DNA from: Deltaproteobacteria bacterium
GTDB lineage: Bacteria; Desulfobacterota; Desulfobaccia; Desulfobaccales; 0-14-0-80-60-11
Length of the DNA: 8,085 nt
NCBI GenBank assembly: GCA_016874945.1
Contig: VGSO01000121.1
Span: forward strand, 1 to 8,085
Reading direction: 5' to 3'
In this document: in pieces, positions 1 to 6,999 of the stretch
Numbering within the stretch: position 1 is the first letter of the stretch
Layout: every line of letters begins with the position of its first letter
Made by a program: the position numbers and the translations under genes
The notes under the pieces: model-generated
Database searches by the model: none
Seen by the model: the letters and a program-made list of their open reading frames with translations, nothing else
What the model was told of the DNA's origin: nothing

Positions 1-12
1 GTCCCGGCTTCT

Positions 13-134
13 ATTCCCCCTCCCCACGGGGGGAGGGGGCTAGGGGGAGGGGGGCGAAGCCGTTTATAACTATGGGATAATACAAATTATTTTTGCCACC
101 CCCACCCTTACCCTCCCCCCTCAAGGGGGAGGGA
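13..134. repeat. Inverted pair of G-rich hairpin repeats with G-quadruplex potential
   Basis: Two related elements face each other. The left one (about 13-55) has a C-rich arm at 16-25 that pairs perfectly with 30-39, followed by more G-runs. The right one, read on the minus strand, has the same plan: arm 111-119 pairs with 125-133, and its G-rich extension lies at 95-110. The left copy carries four G-runs on the plus strand (28-33, 35-39, 43-47, 49-54) with loops A, CTA and A. The right copy carries four on the minus strand (C-runs at 99-103, 105-107, 111-113, 115-120). Both match the G-quadruplex pattern. Neither hairpin is followed by a T-run, so they are not ordinary intrinsic terminators. 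The thioesterase gene on the minus strand would be transcribed towards them. They are most likely dispersed intergenic repeats. Confidence 0.7.
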
Positions 135-187
135 ACCGCCCCAATATCGTTGATTCCGCTTTTGACCATGACTTTTGCAAGAGGCTC

Positions 188-222
188 TACTGATTACTGG
201 TTACTCACTAGTCACTGGTCAC
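188..222. repeat. Heptameric degenerate tandem repeat, five units
   Basis: The plus strand reads as five consecutive 7-mers: TACTGAT, TACTGGT, TACTCAC, TAGTCAC, TGGTCAC. The tract runs into the 3' end of the minus-strand thioesterase gene and supplies its stop codon and last residues (VTSD). The same 7-base period with a different motif recurs at 1541-1568 and 6940-6995. Confidence 0.7.
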
Positions 223-648
223 TGCTTTCCTAATCCTCTCCGGGAGTTCCCGGACCCGCCAATCGGGGCCGATGGCCACCAGGTGGGCCGTGCCTTCCGC
301 CATTAATTCCTCTCCTGCTTCGGGATAAAATTCAAACCGGAAGATTATGGTCTTGGCGCGCAGTTCCTGGATGCGGGTGTGAATCCGGAGGATCTCGCCG
401 TACCGGGCCGGCCGCCGGAAGCGGCACCAGGCTTCCACGATGGGGAGGCCGAAGCCCTCGGAGACATTGCGAAAAGTTTCTTCGGGTTTAAGGCCCGCGG
501 CCCGCAAGTATTCCTCTATGGCCCGGTGGCAATAACGGAAGTAGCTGACAAAATAGACGATGCCGTAAGGATCGGTGTCCCCGAACCGCACCCGCACTTG
601 AGTGCGGTGGATGCGGTCTGCCTTATGTGAAAGGTCTTCAGGTTTCAT
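208..648 (-). CDS. Acyl-CoA thioesterase, YbgC/FadM-like 4HBT hot-dog family
   Basis: This 146-residue protein is a single hot-dog fold thioesterase of the 4-hydroxybenzoyl-CoA thioesterase (4HBT) family. Such enzymes hydrolyse acyl- or aroyl-CoA thioesters to free acid and CoA in the cytosol. The diagnostic segment is at residues 22-37, FGDTDPYGIVYFVSYF; Asp26 sits in the DPxGIV context of the family's catalytic aspartate. Residues 41-47 (HRAIEEY) continue the active-site helix. Length is normal for the family. The ATG start at 648 is preceded by GGGGAGAAG at good spacing. The last residues (VTSD) and the stop come from a heptameric repeat tract, so the natural C-terminus may once have been different. 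The gene stands alone, diverging from the lipoprotein gene at 835, with no pathway partner to indicate substrate. Family assignment is firm; whether it acts on short acyl-CoA, aromatic CoA or another thioester cannot be told. Confidence 0.9.
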   Translation of the reverse strand: MKPEDLSHKADRIHRTQVRVRFGDTDPYGIVYFVSYFRYCHRAIEEYLRAAGLKPEETFRNVSEGFGLPIVEAWCRFRRPARYGEILRIHTRIQELRAKTIIFRFEFYPEAGEELMAEGTAHLVAIGPDWRVRELPERIRKAVTSD

Positions 649-705
649 ATCTTCTCCCCAAAAGCTGTTTTATGCCAGTTCGCCATCAAACGGATATTTC
701 CCGTA

Positions 706-733
706 GGGGCGAACCTTGTGTTCGCCCTTTTTT
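706..733. repeat. REP-like hairpin followed by a T-run
   Basis: GGGCGAAC (707-714) pairs perfectly with GTTCGCCC (720-727) around a 5-base loop, and six T residues follow at 728-733. This has the shape of a plus-strand intrinsic terminator, but no plus-strand gene lies upstream. The leading GTAGGGGCG matches the start of the elements at 1454 and 1716, so it is better read as one unit of that repeat family. It could still block read-through into the lipoprotein gene at 835. A further GTTCGCC at 678-684 could pair with 708-714 as an alternative. Confidence 0.6.
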
Positions 734-757
734 ATAAGGTCCCAAGGTAATCCCATA

Positions 758-787
758 TTAACACTTTTTTTGCCCAGCCCGTCTAAT
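758..787 (+). promoter_or_regulatory. Sigma-70-type promoter candidate for the 835 lipoprotein gene
   Basis: TTAACA (758-763) and TCTAAT (782-787) each differ from the consensus -35 and -10 boxes by one base and are 18 bases apart. Transcription would start near 794, giving a leader of about 40 bases before the GTG start at 835. The candidate lies just after the hairpin and T-run at 706-733. Read by eye, not tested. Confidence 0.5.
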
Positions 788-834
788 CAATCAAGAAAAG
801 GTGAAGGGAAAATTATTTCCGGAAGGAACCGACG

Positions 835-1425
835 GTGAATACCTGGCTCCGGACTTTGGTCTTGATGGTGGCGGCTTCGCTGATATTCGGCTGCACGGCC
901 GGCAACCCTTATATTTACACCGGCGCGGCCCTGGGAACCGGGGTGGGGGCGCTGGGGGGCGCAGCCATTGACAGCACCAACCCCTATCGGGGCGCGGCCA
1001 TCGGAGGGTTGCTGGGCGCGGTCCTGGGCGGGGTGGGCGGCGAAGTGGTGCGCCAGCAACAGTATCCCCAGGCTCCCCAGGGTTATTACCAGCCGGGCTA
1101 CGGCCCCCCGCGGGGCTATGCCCCCCCGCCGGGATATAGCGCGCCGCCCCGCTATGGCTACAGCGCGCCTCCGCCGGGAAATTACAGTCAGGGCCAGAGC
1201 ACGCCGGGCCCTCAGAACTACAGCCAGGCTCCTGGCGCGCCGGGGCCGCAGAATTACAGCCAGCCTCCCAGCGCCCCGGGCCCCCAGAATTACAGCCAGG
1301 CTCCCAGCGAGCCGGCCCCCCAGTACAGCTACCGGCGCCCCCCGGTTAACTCTTACTATTATTATCCCGAATCCAAGTCCGATTCCCCGTCCGGTTCGGA
1401 TCCCAACTTCGGACCGGGGGATTAA
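835..1425 (+). CDS. Glycine-zipper outer-membrane lipoprotein with proline/tyrosine-rich repeat tail
   Basis: This 196-residue protein starts at GTG, with GGAAGGA seven bases upstream. Residues 1-19 form a lipoprotein signal peptide with a hydrophobic core; LIFGC places the lipidated cysteine at Cys20. Residues about 31-75 hold a glycine zipper (GTGVGALGGAA, then GAAIGGLLGAVLGGVGG), the pattern of YMGG-like/17-kDa surface antigen families, which are thought to insert in or lie on the outer membrane. From about residue 77 the chain is low-complexity and rich in Pro, Gly, Tyr and Gln. It includes three near-identical 12-residue units of type PGPQNYSQAPGA at 124-135, 136-147 and 148-159, plus a partial fourth. 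No enzymatic residues are visible. It probably has an envelope structural or surface role; the precise function is unknown. It appears monocistronic, with a promoter candidate at 758-787. Its stop codon touches the terminal inverted repeat of a MITE-like element. Confidence 0.82.
   Translation: MNTWLRTLVLMVAASLIFGCTAGNPYIYTGAALGTGVGALGGAAIDSTNPYRGAAIGGLLGAVLGGVGGEVVRQQQYPQAPQGYYQPGYGPPRGYAPPPGYSAPPRYGYSAPPPGNYSQGQSTPGPQNYSQAPGAPGPQNYSQPPSAPGPQNYSQAPSEPAPQYSYRRPPVNSYYYYPESKSDSPSGSDPNFGPGD
1204..1332 (+). repeat. 36-bp in-frame coding tandem repeat (PGPQNYSQxPxx)
   Basis: Three 36-base units at 1204-1239, 1240-1275 and 1276-1311, and a decayed fourth from 1312, encode PGPQNYSQAPGA, PGPQNYSQPPSA, PGPQNYSQAPSE and PAPQYSY. 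Differences between units fall at both synonymous and nonsynonymous positions. The repeat lies within the lipoprotein tail and could change copy number by slippage or recombination. Confidence 0.85.
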
Positions 1426-1535
1426 TACCAAGGTTCATTCAAAAGGCTATTGTCGTAGGGGCGCAATTTATTGCGCCCGTAGAGGCGGGCGTGATAAATC
1501 ACGCCCCAATTTCGTTTGGTTGCGACTTGGTATAA
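1423..1535. mobile_element. MITE-like non-coding element with TTATACCA-type ends
   Basis: The left end reads TAATACCAAGG (from 1423). The right end, read on the minus strand from 1535, is TTATACCAAGTCGCA. They form imperfect terminal inverted repeats that share ATACCAAG and a later CAAA. Inside are two nearly perfect hairpins in tandem: GGGCGCAAT (1459-1467) with ATTGCGCCC (1470-1478), and GGGCGTGAT (1487-1495) with ATCACGCCC (1498-1506). The element is about 110 bases and has no coding capacity. The same end sequence recurs at 7943-7960, where it interrupts a toxin gene, and TGGTATAA recurs at 1581-1588. It fits a non-autonomous element or BIME-type mosaic; no transposase is in view. Confidence 0.5.
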
Positions 1536-1540
1536 CACCG

Positions 1541-1568
1541 TTTCCGGTTTCCGGTTTTCAGTTTTTGG
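1541..1568. repeat. Heptameric degenerate tandem repeat, four units
   Basis: The plus strand reads TTTCCGG, TTTCCGG, TTTTCAG, TTTTTGG, four exact-length 7-mers lying six bases beyond the MITE-like element. The repeat is non-coding here. Confidence 0.65.
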
Positions 1569-1625
1569 TTAAATAATTAATGGTATAAGTCCGGCTTGAA
1601 TAAGTTGGCCGGGGCCTTGATTTTG

Positions 1626-1659
1626 AACGGGCCGGGGGCGCCGCCCTCCGGCCCGTTTT
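1626..1659 (+). terminator. Strong GC hairpin with short T-run, possible terminator
   Basis: AACGGGCCGG (1626-1635) pairs perfectly with CCGGCCCGTT (1648-1657). Inside, GGGC (1636-1639) pairs with GCCC (1643-1646), leaving one bulged T. The T-run after the stem is only four bases (1656-1659). It lies 200 bases beyond the lipoprotein stop, so it may end that transcript or may be another dispersed palindrome. Confidence 0.35.
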
Positions 1660-1714
1660 GCGTCTTTGCGGGAGGGGCCAAGAGATTTATAGGGGTTGCC
1701 CAAAGTAATTTCCC

Positions 1715-1773
1715 CGTAGGGGCACGGCGAGCCGTGCCCAAGGTACAGGGGCAGAGCACGCTGTGCCCCTACG
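1715..1773. repeat. Bipartite REP/BIME-like palindrome
   Basis: The outer arms CGTAGGGGCAC (1715-1725) and GTGCCCCTACG (1763-1773) are perfect 11-base inverted repeats. Inside, GGGCACGGC (1720-1728) pairs with GCCGTGCCC (1731-1739). A second hairpin, AGGGGCA (1747-1753) with TGCCCCT (1764-1770), has one G-G mismatch before its inner AGC/GCT stem. The two-hairpin plan matches the pair inside the element at 1423-1535. It ends 38 bases before the -10 box of the ParB-like gene. Confidence 0.7.
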
Positions 1774-1810
1774 TCAAAAAACAATCGGAAAAAACTTTTG
1801 GCAATCGCTA

Positions 1811-1816
1811 TATAAT
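1811..1816 (+). promoter_or_regulatory. Perfect TATAAT -10 box upstream of the ParB-like gene
   Basis: TATAAT is exact and lies 30 bases before the ATG at 1847, giving a short leader that carries AAGGA at 1835-1839. No good -35 box is seen at 16-18 bases upstream (the region around 1788 is A-rich), so the promoter may need an activator or the match may be by chance. Confidence 0.4.
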
Positions 1817-1846
1817 CTCTCCAACCAACCTGCAAAGGACGGACTC

Positions 1847-2821
1847 ATGGCTGATTTCTCCGAATTCCAGGAAATCCCCCTGGCCTCCATTGATCTGGAC
1901 GACCACCCCTTTCATATCTCCCCCTTCCAGGATTTCTCTCCCCTTCTGGCCTCCCTCCGGGAAGTGGGGCTGGTTAATCCGCCCTGGCTGCGGCGCCGGG
2001 CCGGAGAGGGGCGCTGGCAGGTGGTGGCCGGGTTGAAGCGTTTGCGGGCCGCGGCGGAGTTGGGGTGGGAGAAAGTCACGGCCCGGACTCTTCCCCCGGA
2101 CACCGGGGACGACCGCGGCCTGCTGATTTTTCTTTACGACAACGCCTTTTCCCGGGGATTCAACCTGCTGGAACAGGCGGTCCTGGCGAGCCGTCTCCTG
2201 GCTTATTGGACCAGCCAGGAAGTGACGGCCCGTTATCTCCCGGTCCTGGGCCTGCCTCCGGCGCCGGCCTTCCTGGATAAACTCCTCAAGCTGGCCGGTC
2301 TGGAAGAGCCTTTCCAAAACCTGGCAGCCCGGGGCCGGCTGGCCCTAACCGCCGGGGCCCGGCTGGCCCGGTGGGAACCGGCGGACCGGGCCGCGGCCTG
2401 GCCGTTTCTGGAGCAACTGCCCTGGACCCAGAGCCAGCAGCAAGAACTGCTGGAGGCTGTGGAACTCCTGGCCCGGCGGGAGGCGGCGCCTATTCGGGAA
2501 ATACTCTCCCGGCCGGAGTTCCAGCAATACCTTTCGCCATCCTCAGGGCCTCCTCTGGAGAGGACCCGGAACCTGCGGCGGCTGTTGCACCAGAGGCTTA
2601 CGCCCCGCCTGGCCGCGGCCCAGGAAGCCTTTCAAACGGCCCTGGCCCGGCTGGGGCTGCGGGGCCACCCCCGGGTGCGCCTGGAGCCGCCGCCGGCCTT
2701 TGAAGGGCCGGATTTCCGGTTGGAGATCAAGTTCCGGGATGCGGCGGAAGTGAATAATCTGCTGGAAGAAATTGTCCGCTTCGCCGGCCGGGAAGAATTT
2801 GTCGCTTTGGGACGGCTCTAA
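1847..2821 (+). CDS. Orphan ParB-like N-terminal domain protein
   Basis: This 324-residue protein starts at ATG 1847, preceded by AAGGA seven bases upstream. The frame stays open further 5' only into the palindrome at 1715-1773, so a longer start is unlikely. Residues about 8-85 match the ParB/Srx-type domain: LLASLREVGLVNPPWL, then GRWQVVAGLKRLRAAAELG. The GxxRxRA element is at 62-68, where GLKR replaces the usual GERR of the nucleotide-binding motif. Residues 98-111 (DNAFSRGFNLLEQA) correspond to the segment after it, and a helix-turn-helix-like stretch follows at roughly 115-160. The remaining C-terminal 160 residues are helical and unrecognised. Classic ParB works with ParA at parS sites; no ParA and no parS-like site was noticed here, so this is probably a DNA-binding regulator or accessory nucleoid protein. 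Family placement is fairly sure; function is inferred. Confidence 0.75.
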   Translation: MADFSEFQEIPLASIDLDDHPFHISPFQDFSPLLASLREVGLVNPPWLRRRAGEGRWQVVAGLKRLRAAAELGWEKVTARTLPPDTGDDRGLLIFLYDNAFSRGFNLLEQAVLASRLLAYWTSQEVTARYLPVLGLPPAPAFLDKLLKLAGLEEPFQNLAARGRLALTAGARLARWEPADRAAAWPFLEQLPWTQSQQQELLEAVELLARREAAPIREILSRPEFQQYLSPSSGPPLERTRNLRRLLHQRLTPRLAAAQEAFQTALARLGLRGHPRVRLEPPPAFEGPDFRLEIKFRDAAEVNNLLEEIVRFAGREEFVALGRL

Positions 2822-2881
2822 CCGCCCATTCGATTAATCCGGGGATTTCTCTCCCATGGCAAGTTTTTTTAAAAATATTCT

Positions 2882-2909
2882 TTGATTTAAAATTAAATTT
2901 ATCTAAAAT
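2882..2909 (+). promoter_or_regulatory. Promoter candidate with A/T-rich upstream tract for the phosphoesterase gene
   Basis: TTGATT (2882-2887) and TAAAAT (2904-2909) are 16 bases apart, and an A/T-rich tract at 2865-2881 could serve as an UP element. Transcription would start near 2916, with the GGGAGG ribosome site at 2942-2947 and ATG at 2954. The A/T-richness of the area makes chance matches easy. Confidence 0.4.
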
Positions 2910-2953
2910 TGCCTTATAAGGAGAAGTTTACAAGATCGCCAGGGAGGTAGCAA

Positions 2954-4273
2954 ATGCTTGTTTTTATCAGCGACTTGCATTTTGTGGATGGAACCGCGGG
3001 GGAACACAATCCACCGCCTCAGGCCTTCGAATATTTCTTTGAGGATCTCGTGGGCATTGCCCATAAAAAGGGCAATGCCATAAAGGAAATCAAGATTGTC
3101 CTCTTAGGAGATATTTTTGATTTGCTTCGCACCGAAAAGTGGTTTGGGGTGCCGGAAGATGACCGCCCCTGGATGAATAAAGGGAAAATAGAAGCTAATG
3201 CCCTGCGAATCTTGAAGGGCATTATTAACCACCAGGAAAACCAGAAGGCTTTCGATGCTATTCGTACTGGGATGGCGACACTGCAAGGGAGGTGCGAAAA
3301 GAATAGCAAATGCCAGCTGGAGAGCCCGCCTCGGCTCTTTTACATACCTGGCAACCATGATCGCCTGTGCAATCAATACAGCAGCCTGAGGGCGGAGGTA
3401 TGCGCCTCCCTGGGAATTCCCCGAGAGTGGCATAAAGATTCATACCCCTTCCTCCATTCTCATGAAGATCCGCGCTATGGGGTCTTTGCCCGGCACGGCC
3501 ATGAGTTCGACGTCTATAACTATGAAAGCGGGAAATCTTATAGTGAGCAGGATTATGAACGGGTGCCCATCGGCGACCCCATCACCACCGAACTGCTGGC
3601 CCGTTTGCCTTATGAGCTGGGCCTGAGACTTGAGCGCAAAGGGGTGCCGGCTTCGGAGAGGCAAGACATAAAACGCAGGTTTCAGGCCTTAGATGAAGTC
3701 CGTCCGCTGGGGGCTGTGGTGGAATGGCTGCTGTTTCGCATTCAAGATGAGACCAGTGATATTGTTCAGGAAGCCTATGACGAGGCCATTGACTCCATTG
3801 TGGAAAACTTCGATCAACTGGAATACGTGAAAATTTGGTATGGAATCCATGGCGAACCACTGAAAGTGGATGAGACAGATAAAATTAAGTCATTTCTCTT
3901 CATTTTGAAGAACCTAAAGCTTTCTAACTTAACAACTCTCTTAAAATATTTGGACAAAGCCAAAGATTTTTTCCTGAAAGATGACCTCTTGGAAGCCGCG
4001 CCCAAGGAGGAAGCTTTGCAAGATCCTTATATTCGTTATGTGGTTTACGGCCACACCCACGAACCCCTGACGAGGGCGCTGCAAAGTGTTCAAGGGATCG
4101 GCCAAGTCTACCTAAACTCAGGAACATGGCGCACCCGTTATTTTAAAGCCACCCAGGACAATTCTTTTAATAATTGGAAGAATATGACTTATTTGATCTT
4201 CTACCGTGAAGACGAAAGAGGGACGGACTTCCCGGGGTTTGAGACCTGGACGGGGACCCTGAAGACGGTGTAA
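2954..4273 (+). CDS. Calcineurin-like metallophosphoesterase with large helical insertion
   Basis: This 439-residue protein has all the metal-binding blocks of the calcineurin-like superfamily in order: SDLH (6-9), GDIFD (52-56), GNHD (133-136), HGHEFD (181-186) and GHTH (366-369), followed by NSGTW (388-392). These residues hold a dinuclear metal centre that hydrolyses phosphomonoesters, diesters or pyrophosphates. The order and the C-terminal NSGTW resemble LpxH-like UDP-diacylglucosamine hydrolases. However, LpxH is about 240 residues, whereas this protein has extra sequence at 57-130 and about 180 residues between HGHEFD and GHTH. That insertion looks helical and includes a hydrophobic stretch near 311-330. 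The start follows GGGAGG at six-base spacing. Codon and base use are visibly more A/T-rich than the flanking genes, suggesting acquisition by transfer. There are no partner genes. The catalytic class is confident; the substrate is unknown, and LpxH identity is not supported. Confidence 0.85.
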   Translation: MLVFISDLHFVDGTAGEHNPPPQAFEYFFEDLVGIAHKKGNAIKEIKIVLLGDIFDLLRTEKWFGVPEDDRPWMNKGKIEANALRILKGIINHQENQKAFDAIRTGMATLQGRCEKNSKCQLESPPRLFYIPGNHDRLCNQYSSLRAEVCASLGIPREWHKDSYPFLHSHEDPRYGVFARHGHEFDVYNYESGKSYSEQDYERVPIGDPITTELLARLPYELGLRLERKGVPASERQDIKRRFQALDEVRPLGAVVEWLLFRIQDETSDIVQEAYDEAIDSIVENFDQLEYVKIWYGIHGEPLKVDETDKIKSFLFILKNLKLSNLTTLLKYLDKAKDFFLKDDLLEAAPKEEALQDPYIRYVVYGHTHEPLTRALQSVQGIGQVYLNSGTWRTRYFKATQDNSFNNWKNMTYLIFYREDERGTDFPGFETWTGTLKTV

Positions 4274-4424
4274 CGGCTGGGGGCCCAGGGAGCCTTCCAG
4301 TCGACCCTTTCTGGGCTGGTTCTTGCTGCCATCCGGTAGTCTCTTGAGCCGGAATATTGTGACTCCCGGTTTAATTAAAAGGCGATAGAATGTCTGGGGA
4401 CTACCTTCGCCACCGGTTGACAAT
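4274..4424. other. Non-coding spacer, nothing recognised
   Basis: No convincing frame, RNA fold or terminator was found after the phosphoesterase stop. CCCAG/CTGGG and GGCGA/TCGCC inverted pairs are present but weak and lack a T-run. Confidence 0.5.
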
Positions 4425-4453
4425 TTGGAATAAGTGCATAATTTCCATATAAA
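4425..4453 (+). promoter_or_regulatory. Promoter candidate for the small lipoprotein gene
   Basis: TTGGAA (4425-4430) and TATAAA (4448-4453) are 17 bases apart. A perfect TTGACA at 4417-4422 is also present, but its nearest -10-like box, CATAAT (4437-4442), lies only 14 bases away, which is too short for a standard promoter. Either choice gives a leader of about 70-85 bases before ATG 4532. Confidence 0.4.
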
Positions 4454-4531
4454 AACCTCGGAATGATTTTCATGACAGGGATTCGGGAAGATTGGCATAA
4501 TGCTCACCGTTCGGTGAAAAGGGAGGCCCTG

Positions 4532-4690
4532 ATGTGGAGAAGGATCGTATTTTTAATGTTGGCCGTTTGGTTAACCGCCGGGACGATTTGTTCCTGCGCC
4601 GACAGGCCGCGGCCGGGACCACGAGATTTGTTTGAAGAGCGCTACCAAGAACAGCAACTTCAAAAAGTTATCCGCCAGCAAAGCGGTTAA
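4532..4690 (+). CDS. Small putative lipoprotein (52 residues)
   Basis: The start ATG 4532 is preceded by GGGAGG five bases upstream, better placed than the in-frame upstream ATGs at 4463 and 4472, which would put an unlikely charged segment before the signal peptide. Residues 1-21 look like a lipoprotein signal: Trp-Arg-Arg, a hydrophobic core IVFLMLAVWLTAG, then ICSC with Cys22 as the probable lipidated residue. The mature part is only about 31 residues, polar and charged (RPRPGPRDLFEERYQEQQL), probably a short helix. No family is recognised. Small lipoproteins of this size often tether to or regulate envelope machines, but nothing here shows which. It lies between the phosphoesterase and YyaL-like genes with separate spacers. 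An imperfect hairpin (TCCGCC 4671-4676 with GGCGGA 4698-4703) overlaps its stop but has no T-run. Confidence 0.6.
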   Translation: MWRRIVFLMLAVWLTAGTICSCADRPRPGPRDLFEERYQEQQLQKVIRQQSG

Positions 4691-4744
4691 TATCTTTGGC
4701 GGAAGCCTGGCGTAAAACTCTCCTGACGATTTCCGCGCCCGTCC

Positions 4745-4772
4745 TTGAAACCCCTGGCTCCGTACTTATTTT
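4745..4772 (+). promoter_or_regulatory. Weak promoter candidate for the DUF255 gene
   Basis: TTGAAA (4745-4750) and TATTTT (4767-4772) are 16 bases apart. If used, the leader would include the imperfect palindrome at 4791-4854 just before the ribosome site GAGGA at 4864-4868. Confidence 0.3.
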
Positions 4773-4790
4773 CTTGAGTAAACCAATTAA

Positions 4791-4854
4791 CCCCCAAGGA
4801 CACGAGAAGACGCCCAGGTAACTAAAAAATTGGCGCCCTTGGTGTTTTAGGGGT
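4791..4854. repeat. Imperfect palindrome, dispersed-repeat-like
   Basis: The left arm CCCCCAAGGACACGAGAAG (from 4791), continuing ACGCCC, is an imperfect inverted copy of the right arm, which on the minus strand reads CCCCTAAAACACCAAGGGCG (from 4853). The A/T-rich centre is at about 4819-4830. It resembles intergenic palindromes common in such genomes. It lies in the leader of the 4876 gene and could fold in its mRNA. Confidence 0.45.
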
Positions 4855-4875
4855 GAGAATTGCGAGGACGCCCCT

Positions 4876-6939
<2,064 letters not shown>

Positions 6940-6957
<18 letters not shown>

Positions 6958-6995
6958 GTTGTTTGCTGAGAGCAGAAACAACAGAAAACAGAAAA
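6940..6995. repeat. Heptameric degenerate tandem repeat, eight units, between convergent genes
   Basis: The plus strand reads GTGAGCA, GTGAGCA, GTGAGTT, GTTTGCT, GAGAGCA, GAAACAA, CAGAAAA, CAGAAAA, all exact 7-mers. The first three units encode the last residues (VSSEQ) and the TGA stop (6955-6957) of the DUF255 gene; the last unit ends five bases before the TPR stop. It also contains GTTGTTT (6958-6964) and AAACAAC (6976-6982) as an imperfect inverted pair without a T-run. Confidence 0.75.
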
Positions 6996-6999
6996 CTTC

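Noticed and set aside
1204..1332. A possible CRISPR-like array because of regular 36-bp units
   Set aside because: Units abut with no spacers, stay in frame, and encode a continuous lipoprotein tail.
787..1431. A 214-codon minus-strand open frame opposite the glycine-zipper lipoprotein
   Set aside because: It is antisense to a gene with signal peptide and ribosome site, is Arg/Ala/Gly-rich in the way of GC-driven shadow frames, and has no recognisable domain.
968..1576. A 202-codon plus-strand frame overlapping the lipoprotein in another frame
   Set aside because: Its arginine-rich low-complexity content is the frame-shifted reading of the Pro/Tyr repeat tail and runs on into non-coding repeats.
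1798..1814. TTGGCA followed by TATA as a sigma-54 promoter
   Set aside because: The -12 GC element is missing, so the spacing and bases do not match the sigma-54 consensus.
1763..1846. Upstream extension of the ParB-like gene to a GTG at 1763
   Set aside because: The extra 28 codons lie in the bipartite palindrome and across the -10 box; ATG 1847 has a proper ribosome site.
1808..2317. A 169-codon minus-strand frame opposite the ParB-like gene
   Set aside because: Shadow of a plus-strand gene with clear domain conservation; no ribosome site or family match.
4301..4416. A possible riboswitch or structured leader before the small lipoprotein gene
   Set aside because: Only short weak pairings were found and no known riboswitch core was recognised.
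6958..6982. A bidirectional terminator between the convergent DUF255 and TPR genes
   Set aside because: The inverted pair is imperfect and neither side has a T-run; it is explained by the heptameric repeat.
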